A stretch of 64,000 nt of DNA from Bog-756 sp963812885. Its GTDB lineage: Bacteria > Actinomycetota > Acidimicrobiia > Acidimicrobiales > RAAP-2. Position 1 is the stretch's first letter. Each line of letters begins with the position of its first letter. The stretch spans positions 434,001 to 498,000 of the forward strand of contig CAWEWZ010000002.1 in assembly GCA_963812885.1 (NCBI GenBank), in the 5' to 3' direction. Below the pieces are notes generated by a model. The model did no database searches. It saw nothing but the letters and a program-made list of their open reading frames with translations, and was not told the DNA's origin. Shown in pieces: positions 39,989 to 50,187 of this stretch. Position numbers and translations under genes: made by a program.

Positions 39989-41113
39989 ATGGGTCCCGTG
40001 GACAAAGGCGACCTCGACCGATTTCTGATCACCCTGGCCGAACTCGATGGTTCGGACCTTCATATCAAGGCCGGCGCGCCACCGCGCATGCGGGTGGCCG
40101 GCGCGCTGCGCACACTGGACGACGAGCCGTCGTTCACAGCCGAAGAGACCCAAGCCATCGCCGAGTCGATCATGGGACCGGCCATCCTCGACACGTTCAC
40201 CAAATGCCACGAAGTCGACTTCGCCTACAGCCTCGCCGGTACGGGACGCTTCCGGGTCAACGCCTACTACCAGCGGTCGTCCGTCGCTCTGGCCATGCGT
40301 CGTGTGCGCTCAGGCGCCACCACCGTGAGCGAACTCGGGCTTCCCGAGGTGGTCACCCGCTTGGCCGAGGAGATGCGAGGCCTGGTTCTGGTCACCGGTC
40401 CCACCGGCTCGGGAAAGACGACCACACTGGCGGCCATGGTCGACCACATCAACCACACCCGATCGTGCCATGTGGTGACCATCGAAGATCCGGTCGAGTA
40501 CCTGCACACCGACGATCTGGCCGCCATCGACCAGCGTGAGGTGGGGTTCGACACCGATACCTTCACCACGGCCATGCGGGTCGTGCTCCGGCAGGACCCC
40601 GACGTGATCCTGGTCGGCGAGATGCGAGACATGGAGACGGTCTCCGCGGCACTGACCGCGGCGGAGACCGGCCACCTGGTGTTCTCGACCCTTCACACGA
40701 TCAACGCCACCGAGACCATCAACCGGATCGTCGATTTCTTCCCGCCCCACCAGCAGACCCAGGTGCGGGTGAGTCTGGCCGGTTCACTGAAAGGAATCAT
40801 CTGCCAGCGGTTGATACCGACTGCCGACGGGAAGAGCCGGGTGCCGGTGCTCGAGTTGCTGGTGGTCAATGGCCGCATCCAGCAGGCGATCATCGACCCG
40901 TTGATCACCGGCGACATCGAGGGCATCGTCGCCGACGGCGAGTACTACGGGATGATGACCTTCGACCAGTCGTTGGTCAACCTGATCGCCGACGGGACCA
41001 TCGACCTGGCCGAGGCGATGAGCACCGCCTCGAATCCGCACGACCTGAAGGTGATGCTCGAGCGCAAGGGCATCATGCAGACCGGGCGGTTTGCGACAGC
41101 CAATCTGTCCTGA
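39989..41113 (+). CDS. Pilus retraction ATPase PilT, second copy (PilT/PilU-like)
   Basis: 374 residues, uninterrupted, with standard PilT length. ELDGSDLHIKAGAPP at the N-terminus, Walker A GPTGSGKTTTLAAM, Asp box TIEDPVEYLH, Walker B RQDPDVILVGEMRDMET, and the His box HTINATETINRIVDFFPP. Unlike the copy at 29693 it has no N-terminal extension. ATG at 39989 or GTG at 39998 may start it. It lies upstream of pilM-pilN-pilO, whose products form the alignment subcomplex. Confidence 0.93.
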   Translation: MGPVDKGDLDRFLITLAELDGSDLHIKAGAPPRMRVAGALRTLDDEPSFTAEETQAIAESIMGPAILDTFTKCHEVDFAYSLAGTGRFRVNAYYQRSSVALAMRRVRSGATTVSELGLPEVVTRLAEEMRGLVLVTGPTGSGKTTTLAAMVDHINHTRSCHVVTIEDPVEYLHTDDLAAIDQREVGFDTDTFTTAMRVVLRQDPDVILVGEMRDMETVSAALTAAETGHLVFSTLHTINATETINRIVDFFPPHQQTQVRVSLAGSLKGIICQRLIPTADGKSRVPVLELLVVNGRIQQAIIDPLITGDIEGIVADGEYYGMMTFDQSLVNLIADGTIDLAEAMSTASNPHDLKVMLERKGIMQTGRFATANLS

Positions 41114-41500
41114 CCTGACCTGACCTAGCCCTACCCGGGCGCATCGAAGCGGTCTGCATGTCCGAGATTCACGGAACTCCCTGGTCGGCGCGCCCATTCG
41201 CAGTCGACGATCCCGTCTGATTCTCCCACGCCTGTCGTGGCGCGATGCGAGGGAGAGAGAGCCTCAAGGTGGTGCCTTTTCCGTCCGATAGAGCTTCGTA
41301 CAGTCTGGTGCACTATCAGACCGGCAGGCATCACATCCATTTCCATACCTAACGATCAGACGGACCAGAGATGTTCAACATTCACCTGGAGGATCACGCA
41401 GCTGGCACCCGGGTCTCGCCCGGAGTGAACGACGCCGCGGGTCGACCGGGGCGACAGCATCTCCAGTCGTCGACTGCACGCACGTCGGAGGAGTGTTCAC
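41114..41500. promoter_or_regulatory. Intergenic region upstream of pilM
   Basis: 387 bases with no gene. It begins with a short run of TGACC repeats and becomes AT-richer toward pilM. A GGAGG ribosome site precedes the pilM ATG by about nine bases. It is presumably the promoter of pilMNO; no operator is recognizable. Confidence 0.4.
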
Positions 41501-43211
41501 ATGGCACAGCTGACCGTCGGTCTTGACATTGGGACGAGCGCCGTACGCGCCGCCGAGCTCGATGTCAGCCACTCACGTCCCGTGCTGCAAACGTACGGTC
41601 AGGTCGGGCTGCCCCCCGGTTCACTCGTCGACGGCGAGATTCGCGACGTCTCCTCGGTCAGTGCAGCCATCAAGAAACTCTGGAAGAACGGCCAGTTCTC
41701 CAGCTCGCGGGTGATCGTCGGCATCGCCGGACTGCGGGCCATCACCCGAGAGATCGATCTTCCCTTCGTCCCCGATGCCGAAATCGACAGCGCGGTGCGT
41801 TTCCAGTCCGAGGAAGTCATCCCCTTCCCTCCGGACCAGACCATCCTCTCCTCGCAGGTCCTGGCCGACTACACCTCGCCCGAGGGCGACAAGATGCGCC
41901 GAGTCCTCGTGGCCGCGGCCCACGTCGATCTCGTCAACGGCGTGATCGAGGCGGTGGAGAAGGCCGGGCTCACCGTCGAAGGCGTCGATCTGATCTCGTC
42001 AGCTCTGGTCAGAGCCGTCGGCGGCCAGGATGCATCGGAACAGCCCGAGGCCATCGTCTCCGTCGGGGCCGGCTTGACCGTCGTCGTCGTCCACCAGCAG
42101 GGACGCCCCCAGTTCGTCCGGACCATCGGATCGGGTGGGAATGCCACCACCGCGGCGGTGTCCGCCGCGCTCGATCTTCCTATCTCCGATGCCGAGGGGG
42201 TCAAGCGCCGCATCGGTGAGCCGATCGCCCAGATGCAGGCAGCCGAACGGGCCGCTCAGGCCACCATGAACGAGCTGGTCGGAGAGATCCGGAACTCGAT
42301 CCAGTACTTCGCTTCGCTCCCCGGGCGGTTGCCGGTGTCGCGGGTTCTCGTGACCGGTGGCGGATCAGAGCTCGCCGGGCTCCAGTCGATGCTCGAGGAC
42401 CAGGTCCGCCTGCCGGTTCTCACCGTTTCACCCCTGGCTCGACTCGACACCTCGAAGTTGGACCTCAGCGACGAGCAGGCGCAGCGAGGTCGGATCCGTC
42501 CTGGCCACGCCGATCGGCTTGGCCCTGCCCGAACCGGACAAGGCCGTCAAGAAGTTCAATCTTCTCCCGCCCGAGGTGGCCAAGCGGATGAGGATGAAGA
42601 CGATCCAGCAGCGGACCATGCTGGTGGGGGCCGCAGTCATCGTCGCCCTGGTCCTGCTCGGTGCATGGAAGTTCTACCAGGTCCACAACGCGCAGAACAA
42701 CGTCAACGCGAATGAAGGCGGACATCGCCGCGTTGAACGCCCAGGTTCCGAAGTACGACCTGGTGGTGGCGGCCAACAATGCCTACTCGGCCGGCGTCGC
42801 CCGGCGGGCCTCGGTTCTCAGTTCGGCCGTGGACTGGCCCCTGGCCCTCAACGAGCTCATCACGATCACACCGGCCAACGCCGAGGTCCAGTCCTTCGAC
42901 GGAGCGTCGAATGCTGCCGACCGCGGCGGGAGCCCCAGCCACGGCGACCGCGACCACCACGGGGAGCACCACCGGGTGGTGCCAGCTCGACCACGTCGGC
43001 CGCCATCGGGACCATCCAGACCGGCGTGACCGGTCCCGGGCCGAGCCTGTCCATCTCGGAGGCATGGATCAATGCCATCGCCGGATCGCCGTACTTCGCC
43101 AACCCGCTCCAAGGGGCCACCACGGTGAACTCGGACACCACCATCTCGTTCCCCTTCGCCATCTCGATCACGCCAAATGCCAGCCTCGACAAGAATGCGA
43201 GCCTGAAATGA
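41501..43211 (+). CDS. PilM-PilN pilus assembly protein, apparently fused
   Basis: Residues 1-350 are PilM, an actin-like ATPase (LTVGLDIGTSAVRAAELD, SVRFQSEEVIPFPPDQTI variants, VSVGAGLTVVVV, LVTGGGSELAGLQ). They continue without a stop into PilN (FNLLPPEVAKRM, membrane helix TMLVGAAVIVALVLLGAWKF, periplasmic coiled region, end SLK). In other bacteria these are separate genes; PilN binds PilM by its N-terminal NLLP motif. Inserted bases near 42485, 42722, 42908 and 43000 need correction. No stop exists in any plus frame between 42490 and 42588. Confidence 0.82.
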
Positions 43212-43955
43212 ACACTGCCCGTGAATACCGCATGCCCCTGCTGGTCGGAGCCGGCGGCGTTGGTGGTAGCACTCATCGTCTACGCCGTCCTGGTGGCGCC
43301 TCAGAGCTCGAAGCTCTCGAGCCTGCAGAACCAGGAGACCCAGCTCCAGACACAGCAGACCGCAGCTGTCAGGCCAAGCTGGCCGCGCTGAAGACGGAGA
43401 AGCAGAACCTGACGAAGAGCTGCGCCGACCTGGTGAAGATCGCCACGCAGATCCCCAGCGTGCAGAGCCCCACCGATGTGGACGCAGAGGAGTCGTCGTT
43501 CGAGAGTCAGTTCAATGGCCTGGCCGAGACCTCCGGCGTGACCCTGACCCAGTTCAGCGGATTCGCTCCCGACCTGACGGCTTCGGCTGCCGCACCCCCG
43601 ACCACCGGAACATCGACGACGGCCTCGCCGAGCAGCGTGGTCGCCGTGCCCACCACGCTCACCGTCACCGGCGACTACGCCAAGATGACCTCGTTCATCA
43701 ACGGGCTGGACAACTTCCCCCGACTGTTCGTGATCCAGAACTTCACTCTTGCCTCGGGACCGGGGCGGCAGCTCGGCGCGCAGGTTCGAGTCTCGGGCGC
43801 AGCCCGCGTCGTCCGGCTCGCCACTGTGGGTCGGCGGAACCCCGACCTCACCGACGGCAGGACCCTACAGCCTGTCCATCAAGGGCTCGATCTACTACAC
43901 CTCCACGCCGAACGCCCTGGCCGCTTGCACCAAGGCCAAGACGTCGGTCCACTGA
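43208..43955 (+). CDS. pilO: Pilus assembly protein PilO (frame-broken)
   Basis: Bitopic inner-membrane protein of the pilus alignment complex. The membrane helix is ALVVALIVYAVLVAP, then a coiled coil (LSSLQNQETQLQTQQTAA, KLAALKTEKQNLTKSCADL) and a ferredoxin-like periplasmic domain (TLTVTGDYAKMTSFINGLDN, FVIQNFTLASG). ATG at 43208 overlaps the previous stop (ATGA). At least three frame changes (near 43248, 43375 and 43770) occur. It ends at 43955. The secretin PilQ and PilP are not seen. Confidence 0.82.
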
Positions 43956-43975
43956 CCGACGACTGACCCTCCCGG

Positions 43976-45367
43976 TCAGACCCCGCTGATCTGCATGTCG
44001 CCGACAGCCAGGGTCTGACCGGCGGCGATGCCGGGGAGCCATTCCACATCGGCCCCGACCGCCACCAGTGACAGCAGCATCCGCTGCAGGGTGGAGGCCA
44101 CGGTGATCTCCCGGACCGGTTCGGCCAGCCGGCCGTCACGGATCATCAACCCCTCGGCCCCCACCGAGAAGTCCCCGCTGATCGGGTTCACACCCGAATG
44201 GACCCCGGTCATCGACTGCACGAACAGCCCCTCCCCCACCGCGGCCAGGACACCGTCCTCGTCGTACCCCTCGGGCCCCGGGGCCAGGGTCAGTGCCCGA
44301 CAGCCGGGACCGGGGGTGCCGGCGAAGCCGCCCCGCACCGCCGAGCCGGTGGAGGGCACCCCCGAACGTGAACCGGAGACGGTGTCATAGAGGAACCCGC
44401 GCAGGATGCCCGAGTCGATCAGGGCGTTCCTCCGGCAGGCCAGGCCCTCGGCGTCGTAGGCCGCGGCCCCGTAGGCCCTCGGGTCGGTGGGATCGTCGAC
44501 CAGGGTGAGCGTGGGGACACCCACCAGCTCACCGATCCTGCCGGCGAAGAAGGACCGGCCCTTGGCCACCGCCTCACCGGACAGCGCGCTGGACACGACC
44601 GAGAGCACCGTCGAGGCCACCCGGCGATCGAACACCACCGTCGACCGGCCCGACGTCCCCTTGGTGGCCCCGAGCAATCGGACCGCCCGGCTCACCGCGT
44701 CGTCGTTGGCCTTGTCCGGGTCGAGTTCGGCGAAGCCGCGCCCCACGCTGAAGCCGCCGGCGGTCTGGCTGGCCTCCCCGTCGCCGGCGATGACCCGCAC
44801 CGAGATGTGGGCCGACGTCTTCCGGCTGGAGGCCCGGATGCCGGTGGTCGACACCAGCGCCATCTCCACCGATCCGTCGCCGTAGTCGGCCGCATCGACC
44901 TGGCGGATCCGTGGGTCCGCCCCCCGGGCCTGGGCCTCGAGGGCCAGCGCCATCTCCACCTTGGCGGTGGTGGGCACCGAGGCCAGCGATTCGTCCCAGA
45001 GATCGACGACCACGGGAGCAACCCCGTCGGGCACGGCCAGCCGGACGTGCTCGTCGGGGGTGGCGAATTTGGCGTTGTCCCTGGCCTCGGCCAGGGTCTC
45101 CTCGAAGACCGACTCCTCCAGCGAGCCGGCCCAGGCGAAGCCCAGCCGGTGGTCCTCCACCACCCGGATGCCGATGCCGGCCGAGGTGGCCGACGTCAGC
45201 GACTCGACCCCTCCGTCGAAGGCGCGCACCTCGGTCTCATCGCCCCGGGCCACGTAGACCTCGACCTCTTCGCCGGTCCGGGCCCAGCCGGCCACCCGCT
45301 CGGCCACCGCCATCAGCTCGTCGGGGTCGCCCCCCGACCCGGACCTCGAACCGTTCACATCGACCAT
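43976..45367 (-). CDS. pmbA: TldE/PmbA metalloprotease-complex subunit
   Basis: 463 residues of the TldD/PmbA family, uninterrupted. It carries GIGIRVVEDHRLGFAWAGSL, VVFDRRVASTVLSVVSSALSGEAV, DPRAYGAAAYDAEG and the closing NPISGDFSVGAEGLMIRDG. As in other TldE subunits it lacks the HExxxH zinc motif found in its neighbour TldD. ATG at 45367 is chosen; GTG at 45376 overlaps the tldD stop and is possible. The TldD-TldE heterodimer degrades unfolded peptides or processes modified peptides. Confidence 0.92.
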   Translation of the reverse strand: MVDVNGSRSGSGGDPDELMAVAERVAGWARTGEEVEVYVARGDETEVRAFDGGVESLTSATSAGIGIRVVEDHRLGFAWAGSLEESVFEETLAEARDNAKFATPDEHVRLAVPDGVAPVVVDLWDESLASVPTTAKVEMALALEAQARGADPRIRQVDAADYGDGSVEMALVSTTGIRASSRKTSAHISVRVIAGDGEASQTAGGFSVGRGFAELDPDKANDDAVSRAVRLLGATKGTSGRSTVVFDRRVASTVLSVVSSALSGEAVAKGRSFFAGRIGELVGVPTLTLVDDPTDPRAYGAAAYDAEGLACRRNALIDSGILRGFLYDTVSGSRSGVPSTGSAVRGGFAGTPGPGCRALTLAPGPEGYDEDGVLAAVGEGLFVQSMTGVHSGVNPISGDFSVGAEGLMIRDGRLAEPVREITVASTLQRMLLSLVAVGADVEWLPGIAAGQTLAVGDMQISGV

Positions 45368-45372
45368 GGTGC

Positions 45373-46770
45373 TCACTCCGCGGTACCCCCGATGGTGACA
45401 CCGGTCAACCGGAGTGTGGCCTGGCCGCACCCGACCGGGACGCTCTGGCCGTCCTTGCCGCAGGTGCCGGGGGTCATGCCGAAGTCGGTGGCCACCGCAT
45501 CGATGCGCTTGAGGATCTCCGGTCCGTTGCCGATCAGGTTGGCGTCCCGCAGCGGCTCGGTGATCCGGCCCCCTTCGATCAGATAGGCCTCGGTGGTCCC
45601 GAACACGAAGTCGCCGGTGGTCGTGTTGACCTGGCCGCCTCCCAGCTTGGCCACGTACACCCCCCGCGGCGTCTGGGCCACGATCTCGTCGGGGTCCTCC
45701 TCGCCGGGCAGGAGGAAGGTATTGGTCATCCTCACCATGGGCAGGTGCTGGTAGGTCTGGCGCCTCCCGTTGCCCGACGACACCCGTCCCTCCTTGCGGG
45801 CCCGCAGGTAGTCCCACAGGTAGTCGGTCAGCACCCCGTGGTCGATGAGCACGTTCCGCTGGGCCGGCCTCCCCTCGTCGTCCACCGCGAACGTCCCCCA
45901 CTCCGATCCGACGGTCCCGTCGTCGACCAGGGTGACCAGCGGGCTGGCCACCAGCTGGCCGACCATGCCCGTATAGACCGAGGCGTCCTTCACGATGTGG
46001 TCGGCCTCCAGCCCGTGACCGCAGGCCTCGTGGAACAGGATGCCGCCGCTGCCCCCGGCCAGCACCACCGGCAGCTCCCCTGAGGGGGCGGGGCGGGCGG
46101 TCAGCTTGGACAGCGCCCGATTGGCGGCCAGCTCGGCCAGCTCGGCCACCGACACCTCGTCGAACATCTCGAACCCGAGCGTGCGGGCCGCCGACTCGAA
46201 CCCGGTCTGGAGGCCGGTGTCGGCGGTGGCCACGCAGGACACGCTGAACCGCGACCGGGCCTGCTCGTCCCCGGTCAGCAGGCCGTCGGAGTTGGCGATC
46301 AGGACCCGGCGGCGGGAGGCGCCACACCCGGCCTGGACCTGCGAGATCGCCCCCCCGGACCCCCGGGCGGCCTCGTCGGCCCGGCGCAGCAACTCGAGGG
46401 TGTCCGCTTTCGACCCCCGGGTCGAACCCGTCGGGCCGGCTTCGCCGGGACCGGGGCGATCCGATGCCAGTGGCCCCACAGCCACCGCCGCCGAGCCGCC
46501 GGACCCGCCCCTGGCCACTGCCGAGGCGGCTTCGGCCGCCCGCAGCAGCCCAGCCTCGCTGAGATCGGCGGTGTGGGCGAATCCGGTGGTCTCGCCCGAG
46601 ATCACCCGGATGCCGGCCCCTCGCTCCCGACCGGACGACAGCTCCTCGACCCGCCCGTCGTCGAGCATGGCCGAGGACGTCGACTTGTCCTCGGCGAACA
46701 CCTCGGCGAACTCGCCGCCGTGCCGGAGGGCCTCGGACAGCACCCGCTCCAGAACTGGGGAATCGATCAC
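45373..46770 (-). CDS. tldD: TldD metalloprotease subunit
   Basis: 465 residues. The zinc-binding HEACGHGLEADH lies near residue 235, and GSGGILFHEACGHG is highly conserved. It also shows SERERGAGIRV-type glycine loops, NVLIDHGVLTDYL, MTNTFLLPGEEDPDEIV and GDFVFGTTEAYLIEGGRIT. ATG at 46770 starts the pair, with pmbA immediately downstream. No ribosomally made peptide precursor is obvious nearby, so a specific substrate cannot be named. Confidence 0.93.
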   Translation of the reverse strand: MIDSPVLERVLSEALRHGGEFAEVFAEDKSTSSAMLDDGRVEELSSGRERGAGIRVISGETTGFAHTADLSEAGLLRAAEAASAVARGGSGGSAAVAVGPLASDRPGPGEAGPTGSTRGSKADTLELLRRADEAARGSGGAISQVQAGCGASRRRVLIANSDGLLTGDEQARSRFSVSCVATADTGLQTGFESAARTLGFEMFDEVSVAELAELAANRALSKLTARPAPSGELPVVLAGGSGGILFHEACGHGLEADHIVKDASVYTGMVGQLVASPLVTLVDDGTVGSEWGTFAVDDEGRPAQRNVLIDHGVLTDYLWDYLRARKEGRVSSGNGRRQTYQHLPMVRMTNTFLLPGEEDPDEIVAQTPRGVYVAKLGGGQVNTTTGDFVFGTTEAYLIEGGRITEPLRDANLIGNGPEILKRIDAVATDFGMTPGTCGKDGQSVPVGCGQATLRLTGVTIGGTAE

Positions 46771-46838
46771 ATCGGCCTCCTCGCTGCACCGCCAGGCGCT
46801 AGGTGGCCGACGTCTGCTTTGTCACGTATCGTACCGGC

Positions 46839-47217
46839 GTGGCGCCTCACACCGGTCTGTCAGCCCGAATCGAACTGGGCGTGACCGAAGCCGACACCGC
46901 CGAGACGTTCCGCTCGGGCTCGGTTCCCGTGCTGGCCACGCCCGCGCCTCCTGGCCCTGTGCGAGGAGGCCAGCTGCCTGGCCATCGAGGGTCACCTGCC
47001 CGACAACTGCACCTCGGTGGCCAAACGCCTCCAATTCGACCACCTGGTGCCGGTCGGGATCGGTGGCATCGTCTGGGCCGAGGCCACGCTGGACCGCATC
47101 GAGGGCCGGCGCCTGGTGTTCACCCTCTCGGTGTCGGAGAGCGCCGGGCTGGTCGCCGCAGGCAAGCTGATCCGGGTCATCGTCGACCGGGCCGCCTTCC
47201 TGTCCAACGTGCGCTGA
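46839..47217 (+). CDS. Hotdog-fold thioesterase, fluoroacetyl-CoA thioesterase (FlK)-like
   Basis: About 125 residues once an inserted G near 46946 is removed. The pattern LGVTEADTAETFRSGSVPVLATP, LLALCEEASCLAIEG and TSVAKRLQFDHLVPVGIGG is that of FlK-like hotdog thioesterases, with the Thr/Glu/His constellation of the group (Ser/Thr in TSV, Glu in CEEA, His in FDHL). GTG at 46839 is the start. Fluoroacetate-specific function is unlikely to be implied; most relatives have unknown acyl-CoA substrates. Confidence 0.75.
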
Positions 47218-47233
47218 CCGCCCCGTCGGCCGC

Positions 47234-47991
47234 TCACAGGTTCTTGCCGATCATCCCGCCCAGCACACCGCCGATCCCGGCATCGGCCGCCGGGTGGTCG
47301 TCGTCGTGGGGCAGGTAGGGCTCGAGGGCGGTGGCCAGGACCGGGACGGGCATGCTCTGCAGCCAGATGTTGCCCGGCCCGGTGAGGGCCACCAGGTGGA
47401 ACCCGTCGTCCCCGAAGACCTTGTTCTTGATGCCCGGCACCCGGCTGATGGTGAAGCTCACCCGGTCCTCGAACAGCCCGACGTGACCGGGGTGGGCCAG
47501 CATGGTCTGGCCCGGCGGCCAGCTCGTAGGAGATGATCTCGCCGGAGAGCTCGATCCAGGCCTGGCCCTCCCCCTCCAGCCGCTGGAGGACGAAGCCATC
47601 CCCGCCGTAGATACCGCCCCGGAACGTCTGCTGCATGCCGACAGTGGGGACGATGCCGTCGGTCCCGCACACCCATCCGTGGCGGTGGACGAGATAGCCC
47701 TGCCCGGCCAGCGATGGTCACCGGGAAGATCCGTCCCGGGAGCTTGGCTCCGAACGCCACCATGCCCTGGCCCCCCTGGGCCTCGTACCGGGTGAGGAAC
47801 AGGCCTCCACCGCCCACGGCCCGCTTCAAGCCGCTCATCAGGCCCTTCTGGCCCCCGGTGGATGTCGTCTGGGTCATCTGCACGTTGGCCGACATCCACG
47901 AGAGCTCGCCGTGGGTGGACACGATCGATTCACCGGCCTCGAGGATCATCTCCAGGAGCGGCATGGTGGTGCCTTTGACTTCGGCCTGCAT
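47234..47991 (-). CDS. AIM24 family protein (DUF124/TIGR00266)
   Basis: About 251 residues. Beta-rich AIM24 fold with AGESIVSTHGELSWMSANVQMTQTT near the N-terminus, LFLTRYEAQGGQGMVAFGAKLPG, FRGGIYGGDGFVLQRLEG and GIGGVLGGMIGKNL at the end. Two inserted bases (about 47712 and 47518) interrupt it. The bacterial function is unknown. The final glycine-rich sequence is typical of the family. Confidence 0.85.
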
Positions 47992-48152
47992 GGGATCTCC
48001 TCCTCGCCTCGGAGCCTGGGAGCCTGGCTCGCTGGTTCGACCCCATCTTGCCCGGAGTCGGGGGGTCGATTCGGGATCCCCGCCAGCCTGAAGAGGGCCG
48101 AGGCGTGAAGCTCGGCGGGGTGGCCCGCTGGTAGCCTGAGCCGAAGGTACCG

Positions 48153-50114
48153 ATGCCGCCCATGATCCTCGAACAGATAGACAGTCCCGCCGATCTCCGA
48201 GACCTCACGCCGGCGGAGCTGACCACCCTGTCAGCCGAAATCCGCGACTTCATCGTCGAAGCGGTCACGGCCACCGGTGGCCATCTCGGATCCAACCTGG
48301 GGGTGGTGGAGTTGACGCTCGCCCTCCACCGGACCTTCGATTCCCCAAAGGACGTCCTGCTGTGGGACACCGGCCACCAGGCCTATGTACACAAGCTGGT
48401 GACCGGCCGGCGCTCGGCGTTCACCCAGCTCCGCCAGGCCGGCGGACTGTCCGGCTACCCCAATCGCACCGAGTCCGAGCACGACTGGGTCGAGAACAGC
48501 CACGCGTCGACCATCCTCAGCTACGCACACGGCCTGGCCGGGGCATTCGAGCTCCAGGGCGACGACCGCCGGGTGGTGGCCGTGGTCGGGGACGGCGCCC
48601 TCACCGGGGGCATGGCCTACGAGGCCCTCAACAACCTGGGCCACTCGGGTAAGCGCGTGCTGATCGTCCTCAACGACAACGGCCGCTCCTACTCCCCCAC
48701 CGTCTCGCGCCTGTCTTTGAGCCTCACCCACCTCCGGCTCAATCCGGCCTACATCCAGGCCCGCCAGCGCATCCGCCACCTCATCCGCGAACTGCCCGGC
48801 GTGGGCGATCTGGCCTACTCCGGAGTCCACGGCCTCACCAGCGCACTGCGCGAGGTGGTCACGCCCCACACCTTCTTCGAGGCGCTGGGCATCCGCTACG
48901 CCGGCCCCATCGACGGGCACGACATCGGGGGGATGGAGCAGGCCCTGGCCCACGCGTCGGAGTGGCCCGGCCCCATCGTGGTCCACGTCCTCACCAAAAA
49001 GGGCCGGGGCTACGCCCCGGCCGAGGAGGACGACATCCAGCGCCTCCACGATTTCAAGGTGGCGGCAGTACCCTCCGTCACCGCCGGTGCCGATCTGCCC
49101 GTGACCACCTTCACCGACGCCTTCACACGGGCACTGCTCCGGAACGCCGAGTCCGATCCACGGATCATCGCCATCACCGCAGCCATGGCCGGCCCCACCG
49201 GGCTCCTCCCCTTCGAGGCCCGCTTCCCCGACCGGTTCATCGACGTGGGCATCGCCGAGCAGCACGCGGTGACCGCCGCCGCCGGCATGGCCATGGCCGG
49301 GATGCGCCCGGTGGTGGCCGTGTATTCGACGTTCTTCAGCCGGGCCTTCGACCAGGCCAACCTCGACGTCGGCCTCCACCGGCTGCCGGTGGTCATGGTC
49401 CTCGACCGGGCCGGCATCACCGGTGACGACGGGCCCAGCCACCACGGTGTCCTCGACATGGCCCTGGCCCTGTCGATCCCCGGCATGACCGTCTTCGCGC
49501 CGTCGTCGGCCCCCGAGGTCGAGGTCATGCTCGACGAGGCCCTCAAGCTGGACGGCCCCTCGGTCATCCGGTTCCCCAAGACGCCGGCTCCCCGGGTCGG
49601 CGCGGGAGCGGTGGGCTCGGGTCTCCAGGCCCGGCGGACCCGCAGCGGCGACGGCTCGGTGTGCATCCTGGCCGTCGGGAAGATGCTCACCGCGGCCGAG
49701 TCGGCGGCCGAGGAGCTCAGTGCCGAGGGGATCGCGGCAACGGTGTGGGACGTCCGGGTGGTCTCCGACCCCGATCCGGCCATGGTGGACGATGCGCTCC
49801 TCCACCGGGCCGTGATCACCGCAGAGGACGGCATCCGCCAGGGAGGGGCCGGCATGTTCGTGGCCGACGCGCTGCGACGGTCGGCGAGCGGCGGTTCCGC
49901 CCCCCCGATCACCTCGCTGGGAACGCCCCGCACGTTCATCGCCCAGGGCCGGCCGGACCGCATCCTCGCCGAGCTCGGGCTCGACGGTCCCGGGCTGGCC
50001 CGCGCCGCCCGCACCGCCTTGGCGGCCGTCGACGAGGAGCGCCACGCCACTGCGCCGGTCGATCCGGCGCCTCCCATGTCGGCCAGGGCGATCAGCAACG
50101 ACGCCCTCGACTGA
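48153..50114 (+). CDS. dxs: 1-deoxy-D-xylulose-5-phosphate synthase
   Basis: First enzyme of the MEP isoprenoid route, 653 residues, unbroken. TPP-binding GDGALTGGMAYEALNN with NDNGRSYSPTV, early GGHLGSNLGVVELTLALH, and the transketolase pyrimidine domain FIDVGIAEQHAVTAAAGMA. DRAGITGDDGPSHHGVLDM is the Dxs signature. GAAGG six bases before 48153 supports this ATG over the one at 48162. It stands between unrelated genes. The final 40 residues are poorly conserved. Confidence 0.97.
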   Translation: MPPMILEQIDSPADLRDLTPAELTTLSAEIRDFIVEAVTATGGHLGSNLGVVELTLALHRTFDSPKDVLLWDTGHQAYVHKLVTGRRSAFTQLRQAGGLSGYPNRTESEHDWVENSHASTILSYAHGLAGAFELQGDDRRVVAVVGDGALTGGMAYEALNNLGHSGKRVLIVLNDNGRSYSPTVSRLSLSLTHLRLNPAYIQARQRIRHLIRELPGVGDLAYSGVHGLTSALREVVTPHTFFEALGIRYAGPIDGHDIGGMEQALAHASEWPGPIVVHVLTKKGRGYAPAEEDDIQRLHDFKVAAVPSVTAGADLPVTTFTDAFTRALLRNAESDPRIIAITAAMAGPTGLLPFEARFPDRFIDVGIAEQHAVTAAAGMAMAGMRPVVAVYSTFFSRAFDQANLDVGLHRLPVVMVLDRAGITGDDGPSHHGVLDMALALSIPGMTVFAPSSAPEVEVMLDEALKLDGPSVIRFPKTPAPRVGAGAVGSGLQARRTRSGDGSVCILAVGKMLTAAESAAEELSAEGIAATVWDVRVVSDPDPAMVDDALLHRAVITAEDGIRQGGAGMFVADALRRSASGGSAPPITSLGTPRTFIAQGRPDRILAELGLDGPGLARAARTALAAVDEERHATAPVDPAPPMSARAISNDALD

Positions 50115-50162
50115 ACCCCCGCCGGTGCCCGCGGGCACGATGGGGGGTGTTGCCGCCCGAAT

Positions 50163-50176
50163 CGAAACGTGTTCTA
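50163..50176. promoter_or_regulatory. KstR-like operator upstream of the FadD19-like gene
   Basis: CGAAACGTGTTCTA matches the actinobacterial KstR consensus TnnAACnnGTTnnA at all but the first base. It lies 11 bases before the ATG of the CoA ligase, a repressing position. Confidence 0.55.
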
Positions 50177-50187
50177 CTGACTGGCCG

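Noticed and set aside
41112..41131. TGACC short tandem repeats after the second pilT
   Set aside because: Only three to four 5-base copies with no flanking structure; no support for a functional element.
43976..46770. TldD/TldE as maturation proteases of a nearby RiPP cluster
   Set aside because: No short precursor gene or modification enzyme is visible around the pair; they are widespread housekeeping genes.
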